A DNA stretch of 64,000 nucleotides from NCBI RefSeq assembly GCF_000974445.1, contig NZ_BBOJ01000022.1:124001-188000 (forward strand), written 5' to 3'. Position 1 is the stretch's first letter, and every line of letters starts with the position of its first letter. The notes below the pieces were generated by a model, which ran no database searches, was not told where the DNA came from, and worked only from the letters and a program-made list of their open reading frames with translations. The DNA is from Lentzea aerocolonigenes. Lineage in GTDB: Bacteria; Actinomycetota; Actinomycetes; Mycobacteriales; Pseudonocardiaceae. A program made the position numbers and the translations under genes. Of this stretch, positions 15,162-23,662 are shown piece after piece.

Positions 15162-16634
15162 ATGACGGGATTCCAAGTGCAGGGCGGCGCGCTCACCGCG
15201 CACAGCAACGGTTCGAAGGAGGCCGCCGGCCACTTCGGACAGTTGGCGACCCTGCTCGAACAGGCGAGGGTGAGCGACGACTGCTTCGGTCCGCTCGGCG
15301 AACTGCTCGCGTTCAAGTACTTCGAAGGCCTGCGGGAGTGCCAGGACATGGCCAACAAGGCCAAGGGCTTCCTGGAGGGCGTGTCCGAGCGCACCGAGCA
15401 GACCGCTCAGACCTACCGCGACGTCGAGGACGCGATCCACCAGGGACTGCAGAAGCTGTCCTCCGGTGGCGGCCCCGGCTCACTCGCCGACCTGAACAGC
15501 GCGGGCAACGCCGGCCGCAAGAGCGACTTCGAGCAGAACGCGAGCTACGGCAGCTCGTGGATGAGCACGGGCGGCGACATCTCCCGGGCGAGCAGCCCGC
15601 CGGACGTGGCCATCGCGGCGGTCAACGCGCGCATGGAGCAGCTGCAGTTCGTGATGAGCCCCGGCCAGTCGTTCATCGACAACGGCCTGGGCTTCCTGAT
15701 CGGCATCGTGATCAGCCCGATCGTCGAGCTGGTGGTCGAACCCGCGATCGGCGACCCCGAGCAGATGCGCAGCACCGCGACCGGCTGGGGCAAGGTCGCG
15801 GACTGGGTGAAGTCCGCCGGCGAGCACGAGAAGACCCGCGCCGCCGCGACCTCCCAGCCGTGGACCGGCCAGGCAGGCGACAAGTTCCGGCAGCAGATGG
15901 ACGAGTTCGGCATGGGCACGGACGCGTTCTCGAACGAGATCCGCGGCCTCCAGCAGATGCTGGAACTCGCCGCCGACCTCTTCGACGCGTTCGTCGAGAT
16001 CTGCATCGACATCCTGCAAGAGCTGGTCATGGGCCTGATCATCGAGTGGCTGGCCGCGCTGGCCGCCTCGTGGATCACGGCAGGTGCCTCGGTCGGTGCC
16101 GCGGGAGCCGCCACCACCATGCAGGTCGGCGGCACGATGGCGCGCCTGGGCATGAAGGTCAAGCAGCTGCTCGGCAAGCTGAAGCCGTTGATCGAGCAGC
16201 TGGAGAAGATGCTGGTGAAGCTGCGCAACGGCCCGCTGAAGAAGCTCGTCGAGAAGGCGGAGGGCCTGCGCGAGGGCAACATGGCCGAGAAGTGGCTGAT
16301 GCGCAAGGTCGACGGCAACCCGCTGGCCAAGATCCTCACCAAGGCAGACCCGGCAACGATGGCGTCCAAGACGGGCAACCGCTTCGCCGGCCGGTTCGGC
16401 GTGGACGGCGCGGGCGCCGACTCGCTCACGACGAACCTCACCGAGGCGGGCCTGCGGATGGCGGGCATGAGCGGCACCTCGCACGTGCCGACCGCCATCA
16501 CCAACGGCGTCATGGAGAACGCGCCGGGCCTGGCGATGGAGCAGGGCATCAAGTACGGCTACAACAAGGGCCAGGACCCGTCCTCCGACGAGGAGCGTTC
16601 CGACGCCATGAACCGAGGGTTCGAGTACGAATGA
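15162..16634 (+). CDS. WXG100-like type VII secretion-associated protein
   Basis: 490 aa. Residues 1-95 form a helical hairpin like ESX substrates. A second WXG-type module is near 215-270, with QPWTGQAGDKFRQQMDEF supplying the W-x-G turn. A hydrophobic region follows (MGLIIEWLAALAASWITAGASVGAAGAA) and then a charged helical C-terminus. It is probably exported by, or attached to, an ESX/type VII machine, but no EccC-type ATPase or membrane component lies in the window. The start ATG follows GGGGG. It shares an ATGA overlap with the next gene. Confidence 0.75.
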   Translation: MTGFQVQGGALTAHSNGSKEAAGHFGQLATLLEQARVSDDCFGPLGELLAFKYFEGLRECQDMANKAKGFLEGVSERTEQTAQTYRDVEDAIHQGLQKLSSGGGPGSLADLNSAGNAGRKSDFEQNASYGSSWMSTGGDISRASSPPDVAIAAVNARMEQLQFVMSPGQSFIDNGLGFLIGIVISPIVELVVEPAIGDPEQMRSTATGWGKVADWVKSAGEHEKTRAAATSQPWTGQAGDKFRQQMDEFGMGTDAFSNEIRGLQQMLELAADLFDAFVEICIDILQELVMGLIIEWLAALAASWITAGASVGAAGAATTMQVGGTMARLGMKVKQLLGKLKPLIEQLEKMLVKLRNGPLKKLVEKAEGLREGNMAEKWLMRKVDGNPLAKILTKADPATMASKTGNRFAGRFGVDGAGADSLTTNLTEAGLRMAGMSGTSHVPTAITNGVMENAPGLAMEQGIKYGYNKGQDPSSDEERSDAMNRGFEYE

Positions 16635-17794
16635 TCTTCTCTGCACCGCTCGGCCCCGGCCACGTCGCCCGGCAGCAGGTCTGCCGGGCCGGCGAGTCGT
16701 TGGTCTGGGCGATGTACCGGCGGACCTTCTACTACGCCGTCGACGGCCTCGACCGGCTCGGCGCACCGAGCCGGTCGTTGTTCGCGCGCGGGGCTTCTGC
16801 CGTGGGCCGAGGGGCGGGCGACCTCGCGCTGACGTTCTTGGGCGGCGGCGGGGACTCCGCCGACGACAAGGCGCCCGAGGCCGATCACCTCGTCTTCGGA
16901 CCTTCCCGCGAGTCGCTGGCGGGTCGTGCGATGTCGGCGTTCGAGCCCGGTAGGCGCTCACACCGCTTGTGGGCGTTGACGTCCACGCGACTGGTGATCG
17001 CCGAGCGTGTGGTGGCTCCCGAGGATCCCGGGTCGACGTCGTTGCTGGGTATGGCGATCGAGTTCGGCAAAGGCGTCGGCAAGATCTTCACGGACAACCG
17101 CCTCAAGTTCGGTGAGAACGTGGAGGGCGAGCCGGTCGCCGTGCCGGAGTACCAGGTGGTCGTGGAGATTCCGCGCGCGCAGATCGCCGACGTCCAGGCC
17201 GCCGGCTCTTCGCTGCGTGTCGTGCTGGTCGACGGGTCCGGGTTCGAGTTCCTGCTCGAACCCCGGGTCGCGGCCCAGGACAAGGTGGTCGCGAAGGAGC
17301 TGACGAAGTTCTGGCTGCGCCGCGGTGAGAACCTGGAGCTGGGCCTGGCCCCGGTCTTCGGGTACGTGGGCGGCGTGGTCGGCGGATCGGTGCACGTGCC
17401 CTGGAGCCCTGTCGGCGAGATGCCCCCGCTGAAGCTGGACGCACTGCGGTGGCCGTTGCCCGCGCCCCCGTCACCGCCGGACTGGATCGACGACCCGACG
17501 CTCGGCTACTGGCTGGAAGGGCCCGCCCCGTCGTGCGCCGCGGTGCGACTGGCCGACCACTTCGCGTTCGCCCGTGGCAACGCGCGGCTGGCGGTGAGCG
17601 ACCAGCGGGTCGCCGTGGTGTATCCGACGCATCTGTTCGAGGCCAAGCCCGCCACCGTCGTCACGACGTTCGCGGAGATCCCGCGCAACGCCGTGCGGCT
17701 GGAAACCCCTTCCACAGGGGCGAGTCTGCCGGCGGCCCCCGTGGTCAGGCTGACGTTCGCGGACGGCTCGCGCCTCGACATCCGTCACCCCTGA
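16631..17794 (+). CDS. Uncharacterised protein of the WXG100 operon
   Basis: 387 aa. ATG 16631 overlaps the stop of the WXG100-like gene (ATGA), so the frame is coupled to it; the open frame extends far upstream but that part is a shadow. I recognise no enzyme motif. The protein has two similar beta-rich halves: RLWALTSTRLVIAERVV and later NARLAVSDQRVAVVYP, each followed by strand-rich sequence, resembling PH-like or GRAM-like folds. A Gly-rich segment LTFLGGGGDSADD lies near residue 75. Probably a cytoplasmic partner of the ESX-like substrate. Confidence 0.7.
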   Translation: MIFSAPLGPGHVARQQVCRAGESLVWAMYRRTFYYAVDGLDRLGAPSRSLFARGASAVGRGAGDLALTFLGGGGDSADDKAPEADHLVFGPSRESLAGRAMSAFEPGRRSHRLWALTSTRLVIAERVVAPEDPGSTSLLGMAIEFGKGVGKIFTDNRLKFGENVEGEPVAVPEYQVVVEIPRAQIADVQAAGSSLRVVLVDGSGFEFLLEPRVAAQDKVVAKELTKFWLRRGENLELGLAPVFGYVGGVVGGSVHVPWSPVGEMPPLKLDALRWPLPAPPSPPDWIDDPTLGYWLEGPAPSCAAVRLADHFAFARGNARLAVSDQRVAVVYPTHLFEAKPATVVTTFAEIPRNAVRLETPSTGASLPAAPVVRLTFADGSRLDIRHP

Positions 17795-18144
17795 AGGGAC
17801 TCCCACAGGCACAGCACGCTGCCCTCGCTGTCCTTCACGTACTGCGAGAAGCCGAAGTCGCCAACGCGTTCCTTGGCGTTGAGCAGCGTGCCGCCCGCCT
17901 GTGCGACCTTCCGCGCCACCTCGTCGATGCTCGGCACCTCGATGATCAGCACCGGGCCCTGCACGAACTCGGTGCGCGGTGAGATCCCGCCGTCGCTGTC
18001 CGCCGGGTCGACGGGGTCACCGTCGGTGTCCACGAGGACGTAGCCGAATGGCAGCTGCTGCGCCGACCACCCGAAGACGTCGCGGTAGAAGGCCGTCGCA
18101 CGGTTCAGGTCGTCGGCGGGCAGCTCGAACTTGACCCTGGTCAT
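17785..18144 (-). CDS. VOC-family protein (glyoxalase/bleomycin-resistance fold)
   Basis: 119 aa with two beta-alpha-beta-beta-beta units: VKFELPADDLNRATAFYRDVFGW at the start and VLIIEVPSIDEVARKVAQAGG in the second half, ending SVLCLWES. This is a single-domain VOC protein that would dimerise to form a metal site; substrate unknown. ATG 18144 overlaps the stop of the YjbR gene (ATGA), so both are one unit. It overlaps the converging WXG-operon gene by 10 bp. Confidence 0.85.
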   Translation of the reverse strand: MTRVKFELPADDLNRATAFYRDVFGWSAQQLPFGYVLVDTDGDPVDPADSDGGISPRTEFVQGPVLIIEVPSIDEVARKVAQAGGTLLNAKERVGDFGFSQYVKDSEGSVLCLWESLQG

Positions 18145-18488
18145 CGCGCGAGGTCCGGGACCTGGGCGACCAGCTCCTCCGGCGCGGACAACCGCCAGGC
18201 CTCGAACACCAGCTCCGCCAGTTCGTCGGCCTCGATGCCCTCCAGGTACACCACGACCCAGCCGAACCCGCCCGCCGTGAACTGCACCTCGAACACGTCC
18301 GGCCGCTCCGCCACCAGTGCGAGCTGCTCGGACAGCGTCTGCTTCAGGCCCACGGTCTGCGTGCGCGGCCAGAAGTAGCCGAACACCTTGCCCCGCACCT
18401 TCAAGGTGTCGTACGAGCTCCCGGACGTCCGCTGCACCTCGGCGAGCGCGTCCACGATCTTGAAGAGCTGCTTGTCCGTCGTTGCCAC
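18141..18488 (-). CDS. MmcQ/YjbR-family protein
   Basis: 115 aa with the small alpha/beta fold of the YjbR/CyaY-like family: KVRGKVFGYFWPRTQTVGLKQTLSEQ, then FTAGGFGWVVVYLEGI and a C-terminal helix with EAWRLSAPEELV. These proteins are described as DNA-binding-like, with no defined reaction. GTG start with GGGGGT upstream. First gene of a pair with the VOC protein. Confidence 0.8.
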   Translation of the reverse strand: MATTDKQLFKIVDALAEVQRTSGSSYDTLKVRGKVFGYFWPRTQTVGLKQTLSEQLALVAERPDVFEVQFTAGGFGWVVVYLEGIEADELAELVFEAWRLSAPEELVAQVPDLAR

Positions 18489-18528
18489 TGCCGACCCCCA
18501 AAGCCGAAGGCCCGCAGTATAAATCCGC

Positions 18529-19443
18529 TCAGCGGACCGGTTGTGCCGCAGCGACCGCCACCGGGGTGACGCGGCTGCGTTGGGTCAACACGACGCAGAC
18601 GACCACGACCGCGGCGGTGGCCAGTGCCGGCCAGCCGACCGGTTCGCCGAGGACCAGGGCCGACCACATCAGGGTCAGGACCGGTTGGGCCAGCTGGATT
18701 TGACCGATCTTGGCCACGCCGCCCGCGGCCAGTCCCGCGTACCAGGCGAAGAAGCCCAGGAACATCGAGATCAGGGCCACGTAGGCGAAACTGAGCCAGA
18801 CGACGCCGGTGGCTCGCGAGAAGTCCGCTGTGTACCAGGAAGCCGGGATCGTCACCGGCAATGACACGACCAACGCCCAGCACACGGTCCGGGCGCCGCC
18901 GAGTTCGCGGGAGAGTGCGCCGCCCTCGGCGTAGCCCAAGCCGCACAACACGACCGCGACGAACAGGTAGAGGTCGGCCAGGCCCAACGAGCCGGAGAAC
19001 CCGCCACCGGTGGCCACGAACGCCAGCACCGCGAGCAGGCCCGCGCCGCTGGAGAGCCAGAACGTCATCGGCGGACGTTCGGAGGCGCGCAGGACGGCCC
19101 AGATCGCCGTGGACATGGGCAGCACCGCGATCACCACGGCACCGTGGGCCGAGGTCTGGGTGGTGAGGGCCAGAGACGTGAAGAGCGGGAAGCCGACCAC
19201 GATGCCCGCGGCGACGACGACCAGGCGGCGGATCTGCGTCGCCGACGGGAGTGGTGCGCGTGATAACGCCAGGTAGGCGATCGCCAGCACGCCGGCGACG
19301 AGGGCGCGGCCGAACGCGACGAACCACGGGTCCAGTCCTGCCACCGCCAAGCGGGTCGCGGGGAGGGAGAAGCTGAAACCCAGCACGCCGAGCGCGCCGA
19401 GTGTTACCCCCGCTGGCACGATAACGTTACTCTTGGCTCTCAT
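18529..19443 (-). CDS. EamA/DMT-family transporter
   Basis: 304 aa, about ten transmembrane helices in two EamA repeats (GVLGFSFSLPATRLAVAGLDPWFVAFGRAL opens the first; ALISMFLGFFAWYAGLAAGGVAKIGQIQLAQPVLTLMWS ends the second). Drug/metabolite transporters of this type export amino acids or small metabolites. The proposed ATG (19443) overlaps the ATG of the divergent MocR regulator, sharing CATG, so the transcript is probably leaderless; GTG 19419 is an alternative. The MocR protein encoded opposite probably controls it. Confidence 0.8.
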   Translation of the reverse strand: MRAKSNVIVPAGVTLGALGVLGFSFSLPATRLAVAGLDPWFVAFGRALVAGVLAIAYLALSRAPLPSATQIRRLVVVAAGIVVGFPLFTSLALTTQTSAHGAVVIAVLPMSTAIWAVLRASERPPMTFWLSSGAGLLAVLAFVATGGGFSGSLGLADLYLFVAVVLCGLGYAEGGALSRELGGARTVCWALVVSLPVTIPASWYTADFSRATGVVWLSFAYVALISMFLGFFAWYAGLAAGGVAKIGQIQLAQPVLTLMWSALVLGEPVGWPALATAAVVVVCVVLTQRSRVTPVAVAAAQPVR

Positions 19444-19474
19444 GAATGAGGATAACGCAGCCGTCCGCGTTATC
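19420..19474. promoter_or_regulatory. MocR operator/promoter region over overlapping starts
   Basis: GATAACG occurs three times around the head-to-head starts: at 19420-19426 (within palindrome TAACGTTA, 19422-19429) and as a perfect inverted repeat GATAACGC (19451-19458) / GCGTTATC (19467-19474) with an 8-bp spacer. Both genes can have -10 boxes overlapping these sites (GTTACT for the regulator, TTATCC on the other strand for the transporter). Likely binding sites of the MocR regulator. Confidence 0.6.
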
Positions 19475-20842
19475 GAGGACCTGAGAGCGACAGCACGTGC
19501 CGGCCGCGCGGGCGATCGCATGCCGTCGGTGCGGGAGCTGATGTCGCGGCACCGGGCCTCGCCCGCGACCGTGCAGCAGGCCATCCAGCGCGTGGCCGCC
19601 GAAGGACTCGTCGAGGTGCGGCCAGGGCGCGGCAGTTACGTCGCCCAGCGCACGTCCGCGACCAGCCACGACCTGTCGTGGCAGGCGGTGGCGCTCGGCG
19701 AGGGCAGGCCCGGCGAGGAGCTGGTCGCGAACCTGCTCGCGGTGCCGAAGCCAGAGGCCATCCCGTTGTCCAGCGGCTACCTCGACCCCGACCTGCAGCC
19801 CACCGAGGCGCTCGGTCTCGCGCTCAGCAGGGCCGCGCGCCGGCCCGCGTCGTGGGGACGCGTGCCGGTGGAAGGCAGGGAAGAGCTGCGGGCCTGGTTC
19901 GCGAAGGAGGCCGGCGGCGAGCTCAGGGCCGGCGACATGACGGTGTGCGCGGGCGCTCAGGAAGCGCTGGCGACCGTGTTCCGCGGGCTGGGCGATCGCG
20001 GTGACACCGTGCTCGTCGAGTCCCCCACCTACCTCGGCGCGATCGCGGCGGCACGCGACGCGGGGCTCAAGGTCGTCCCGGTGCCCGCGGACTCCGACGG
20101 CGTGCGGCCGGACCTGCTGCGGGCGGCGTTCGAGCGGACCGGCGCCCGGCTCTTCTACTGCCAGCCGCTGCACGCGAACCCGCACGGCGCCGTGCTGTCC
20201 GACGAACGACGTGTCGAGGTGATGCGAATCGTCCGGACGGTGGGCGCGTTCCTCGTCGAGGACGACTGGGCGCGCGGTTTCACGATCGACGGCACCGCTC
20301 CGCCGACGCTCGTCTCGCAGGACACCGACGGTCACGTCGTCTACGTCCGCTCGCTGACCAAGGTCGCCGCGCCGGGGCTGCGCGTCGCCGTGATCGGAGC
20401 TCGCGGGCCCGCGGGCATCCGGCTGAAGAACACGCGGTCCAAGCAGGACCTGTACGTCGCGGGGCCGTTGCAGGAGGCGGCGATCGACTTCGTGACGTCC
20501 CCGGTGTGGCGCAGGCACCTGCGCACGCTCCAGCAGTCCTTGCGGTCCAGGCGCGACGCTCTGGCGCGCGCGATCGGCGAGCACCTGCCGGAGTTCGAGG
20601 TCGCGAGGTCGTCCGGCGGCCTGCACCTGTGGACGAAGCTGCCGGGCGGTGTCGACGACCTGGAGCTGACGACGGCGGCCGCGGCACGCGATGTCGTGGT
20701 GTTCCCCGGCAGGCCGTGGTTCGCCGCTGAACCGCCTGGCAGCTTTCTTCGTTTGACCTACGGAGGCGCTCCTGAGCACGTGCTCGCCGAGGGCGTTCGC
20801 AGGCTGTCGGAAGCCTATCGGGTGAATTGCATGGTTCGTTAA
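19442..20842 (+). CDS. MocR-type regulator (GntR HTH + aminotransferase domain)
   Basis: 466 aa. Residues 1-70 are a GntR winged helix (MPSVRELMSRHRASPATVQQAIQRVAAEGLVEVRPGRGSYV); residues 90-460 are a fold-type I PLP-dependent aminotransferase domain. The PLP Lys is in VRSLTKVAAPGLRVA, with FLVEDDWARGF carrying the Asp that contacts the pyridine nitrogen. MocR proteins sense amino acids or PLP adducts and regulate adjacent transport genes, here the divergent EamA transporter. No SD precedes ATG 19442, consistent with a leaderless start. Confidence 0.88.
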   Translation: MNEDNAAVRVIEDLRATARAGRAGDRMPSVRELMSRHRASPATVQQAIQRVAAEGLVEVRPGRGSYVAQRTSATSHDLSWQAVALGEGRPGEELVANLLAVPKPEAIPLSSGYLDPDLQPTEALGLALSRAARRPASWGRVPVEGREELRAWFAKEAGGELRAGDMTVCAGAQEALATVFRGLGDRGDTVLVESPTYLGAIAAARDAGLKVVPVPADSDGVRPDLLRAAFERTGARLFYCQPLHANPHGAVLSDERRVEVMRIVRTVGAFLVEDDWARGFTIDGTAPPTLVSQDTDGHVVYVRSLTKVAAPGLRVAVIGARGPAGIRLKNTRSKQDLYVAGPLQEAAIDFVTSPVWRRHLRTLQQSLRSRRDALARAIGEHLPEFEVARSSGGLHLWTKLPGGVDDLELTTAAAARDVVVFPGRPWFAAEPPGSFLRLTYGGAPEHVLAEGVRRLSEAYRVNCMVR

Positions 20843-20867
20843 CTTGACTCACTCCAGAAAAGACGGC

Positions 20868-21314
20868 ATGGTGGCTCCCGTGCCCACGGCTTCCGACTTC
20901 GAGCGCATGTTGCGTGGAGCGTCACTTCGGGTGACGGCTCCGCGGATAGCTGTGCTGTCCGCGGTGCACGCCCACCCGCACGCCGACACGGACTCGATCA
21001 TCGGTGTCGTGCGTCAGAACCTCGGCGCGGTCTCCCACCAGGCCGTGTACGACGTGCTCCGGGCGTTGACCGGAGCCGGCCTGCTGCGACGCATCGAGCC
21101 ACAGGGTTCGGTCGCGCGTTACGAGGCCCGCGTCGGGGACAACCACCACCACGTCGTGTGCAGATCCTGCGGCGCCATCGCCGACGTCGACTGCGCAGTC
21201 GGCGCCGCGCCCTGCCTGGACGCATCCGACGACCACGGGTTCGTCATCGACGAGGCCGAGGTCATCTACTGGGGCACCTGCTCCGAGTGCACGACCGCCG
21301 CGAAAAGTTCCTGA
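20868..21314 (+). CDS. furA: Fur-family regulator FurA/CatR
   Basis: 148 aa from ATG 20868; an in-frame TTG at 20844 is less likely. The winged helix is at the N-terminus (LRVTAPRIAVLSAVHAHPHADTDSII; SHQAVYDVLRALTGAGLLRR). The metal region has NHHHVVCRSCGAIADVDC and a second CxxC in WGTCSEC, giving the structural zinc site. In mycobacteria and streptomycetes the orthologous furA/furS/catR genes sit directly before katG/catA-type genes, repress them and respond to peroxide. Here katG starts 18 bp downstream, so co-transcription and autoregulation are expected. Confidence 0.9.
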   Translation: MVAPVPTASDFERMLRGASLRVTAPRIAVLSAVHAHPHADTDSIIGVVRQNLGAVSHQAVYDVLRALTGAGLLRRIEPQGSVARYEARVGDNHHHVVCRSCGAIADVDCAVGAAPCLDASDDHGFVIDEAEVIYWGTCSECTTAAKSS

Positions 21315-21332
21315 ACACCCGGAAGGATTCCC

Positions 21333-23561
21333 GTGTCCGACAGCACTGACGCCAAGGTGAGCGAGAACGTGGAGGAGGCCGGCGGCTGCCCGGTCGCGCA
21401 CGGGCGCCGCAGCCACCCCAGTGAGGGTGGCAGCAACCGCGACTGGTGGCCGAACCAGCTCAACCTCCGGATCCTCCGCAAGCACCCGGTCCAGGCCAAC
21501 CCGATGGGCGGTGACTTCGACTACGCCGAGGAGTTCCTGACCGTCGACCTCGACGAGCTGGCGCGCGACGTCGACGCCGTGCTGACCGAGTCGAAGGACT
21601 GGTGGCCAGCGGACTTCGGGCACTACGGCCCGTTCATGATCCGCATGGCGTGGCACAGCGCGGGCACCTACCGCACCCACGACGGCCGCGGTGGGGCCGG
21701 CGCGGGCATGCAGCGCTTCGCCCCGCTGAACAGCTGGCCGGACAACGGCAACCTGGACAAGGCCCGCCGTCTGCTGTGGCCGGTCAAGAAGAAGTGGGGC
21801 CGCAAGGTCTCCTGGGCCGACCTCATGATCTTCACGGGCAACCGCGCGCTGGAGACCATGGGCTTCACGACCTTCGGCTTCGCCGGTGGCCGCGCGGACG
21901 TGTGGGAGCCGGACGAGGACGTGTACTGGGGCCCCGAGACCGAGTGGCTCGGCGGCGACGCGCGCTACAGCGGTGAGCGCGACCTCGAGTCTCCGCTGGC
22001 CGCGGTCCAGATGGGTCTGATCTACGTCAACCCCGAGGGCCCGAACAGCAACCCGGACCCGCTCGCCGCGGCGCGCGACATCCGCGAGACGTTCGGCCGC
22101 ATGGGCATGAACGACGAGGAGACCGTCGCGCTCATCGCCGGTGGCCACACCTTCGGCAAGGCGCACGGCGCGGGCGACCCGTCGCTCGTCGGCGTGGAGC
22201 CCGAGGGCTCGCTGATGGACGCGCAGGGCTTCGGCTGGATCAGCACGCACGGCTCCGGCAAGGGCCGTGACGCCATCACGTCCGGCCTCGAGGTCACCTG
22301 GACCCAGAAGCCGACCGAGTGGACGAACCTGTTCTTCAAGAACCTCTTCCAGTTCGAGTGGGAGCTCACCAAGTCTCCCGCCGGCGCGCACCAGTGGAAG
22401 CCGAAGGACGGCGCGGGCGCCAACACGGTGCCGGACCCCGAGGACGGCACGCTCAACCGCACGCCGATGATGCTGACCACGGACCTCTCGCTGCGCTTCG
22501 ACCCGATCTACGAGCCGATCTCGCGCAGGTTCGCCGAGGACCACCAGGCGTTCTCGGAGGCGTTCTCGCGGGCGTGGTTCAAGCTGACCCACCGCGACAT
22601 GGGCCCGATCCAGCGCTACCTCGGCGCGCAGGTGCCGCAGGAGGAGCTGATCTGGCAGGACCGCCTGCCGGTGCGCGACTACGAGCTGATCTCCGCGGAC
22701 GACGTGGCCGCGCTGAAGGCCAAGATCCTGGAGACGGGCCTCTCGATCTCGCAGCTCGTCAAGACGGCGTGGGCGTCCGCGTCGTCGTTCCGCCAGAGCG
22801 ACAAGCGCGGTGGCGCGAACGGTGCCCGGATCCGCCTGGAGCCGCAGCGCAACTGGGAGGTCAACGAGCCCGACCAGCTCGCGCAGGCCCTGCGGGCGCT
22901 CGAAGGCGTGCAGGAGGCGTTCAACGCCGCCCAGACCGGCGGCAAGAAGGTCTCGCTGGCCGACGTGATCGTGCTCGGCGGTGCCGCGGCGATCGAGCAG
23001 GCGGCCAAGGCCGCGGGCCACGACGTCGAGGTTCCGTTCCTGGCCGGCCGCACCGACGCCACGCAGGAGCAGACCGACGCCGAGTCGTTCGCGGTGCTGG
23101 AGCCCGTCGTCGACGGTTTCCGCAACTTCGGCAACAAGGCCACCCGCCTGCCGTCGGAGTACCTGCTGATCGACAGGGCGAACCTGCTCGGCCTCTCCGC
23201 GCCGGAGATGACCGTGCTGGTCGGCGGTCTGCGCGTGCTGGGCGCCAACCACGGCGGTTCGACGGCGGGCGTGCTCACGGCCAAGCCGGAGACGCTGACC
23301 AACGACTTCTTCGTCAACCTGCTCGACATGGAGACGGAGTGGAAGTCGGTCACGGAGGACCAGGAGAACTTCGAGGGCCGCGACCGCGCCACCGGTGCCG
23401 TCCGGTGGACCGCCACGCGCAACGACCTGGTGTTCGGCTCGAACTCGGAGCTGCGTGCCGTCGCTGAGGTGTACGCGAGTGATGACGCGTCGGAGAAGTT
23501 CGTGCAGGACTTCGTCTCGGCTTGGAACAAGGTCATGAACGCTGACCGTTACGACGTCTGA
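21333..23561 (+). CDS. katG: Catalase-peroxidase KatG
   Basis: 742 aa, full length for the two-domain family. The distal active site is RMAWHSAGTYR (Arg/Trp/His), the covalent Trp-Tyr-Met partners are in YVNPEGPN and RMGMNDEE, and the proximal heme His is in AGGHTFGKAHG. The C-terminal heme-free domain (from about residue 430) is intact. It breaks down hydrogen peroxide in the cytoplasm and can activate isoniazid-type compounds. GTG start with GGAAGGA upstream. Co-transcribed with furA and closed by the strong hairpin at 23575-23617. Confidence 0.97.
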   Translation: MSDSTDAKVSENVEEAGGCPVAHGRRSHPSEGGSNRDWWPNQLNLRILRKHPVQANPMGGDFDYAEEFLTVDLDELARDVDAVLTESKDWWPADFGHYGPFMIRMAWHSAGTYRTHDGRGGAGAGMQRFAPLNSWPDNGNLDKARRLLWPVKKKWGRKVSWADLMIFTGNRALETMGFTTFGFAGGRADVWEPDEDVYWGPETEWLGGDARYSGERDLESPLAAVQMGLIYVNPEGPNSNPDPLAAARDIRETFGRMGMNDEETVALIAGGHTFGKAHGAGDPSLVGVEPEGSLMDAQGFGWISTHGSGKGRDAITSGLEVTWTQKPTEWTNLFFKNLFQFEWELTKSPAGAHQWKPKDGAGANTVPDPEDGTLNRTPMMLTTDLSLRFDPIYEPISRRFAEDHQAFSEAFSRAWFKLTHRDMGPIQRYLGAQVPQEELIWQDRLPVRDYELISADDVAALKAKILETGLSISQLVKTAWASASSFRQSDKRGGANGARIRLEPQRNWEVNEPDQLAQALRALEGVQEAFNAAQTGGKKVSLADVIVLGGAAAIEQAAKAAGHDVEVPFLAGRTDATQEQTDAESFAVLEPVVDGFRNFGNKATRLPSEYLLIDRANLLGLSAPEMTVLVGGLRVLGANHGGSTAGVLTAKPETLTNDFFVNLLDMETEWKSVTEDQENFEGRDRATGAVRWTATRNDLVFGSNSELRAVAEVYASDDASEKFVQDFVSAWNKVMNADRYDV

Positions 23562-23574
23562 TCCAGCCCCTCCC

Positions 23575-23617
23575 AGGTACCCCAGGCCACTCCCCCGGCC
23601 TGGGGTACCTCTGTTTT
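23575..23617 (+). terminator. Rho-independent terminator of furA-katG
   Basis: A perfect 14-bp stem (23575-23588 with 23597-23610; AGGTACCCCAGGCC and its complement) encloses an 8-base loop and is followed by CTGTTTT. It starts 13 bases after the katG stop. A weaker GCGGGCC/GGCCCGC stem follows near 23630-23655. Confidence 0.9.
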
Positions 23618-23662
23618 CAGGTTGTTCGGCGGGCCACCACTCGAAGGCCCGCAGGCGAGCTA

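Noticed and set aside
15338..16630. Upstream extension of the 16631 gene to a much longer protein
   Set aside because: The extension lies in the wrong frame over the WXG100-like gene and is Arg/Pro/Gly-rich; the ATGA overlap marks the real start.
14642..17794. Complete type VII secretion locus
   Set aside because: No EccB/C/D/E or mycosin-type genes are present; only substrate-like and accessory proteins are seen.
23618..23660. Second terminator after katG
   Set aside because: A 7-bp GCGGGCC/GGCCCGC stem exists, but there is no T-tract and the stronger hairpin precedes it, so it is only mentioned.
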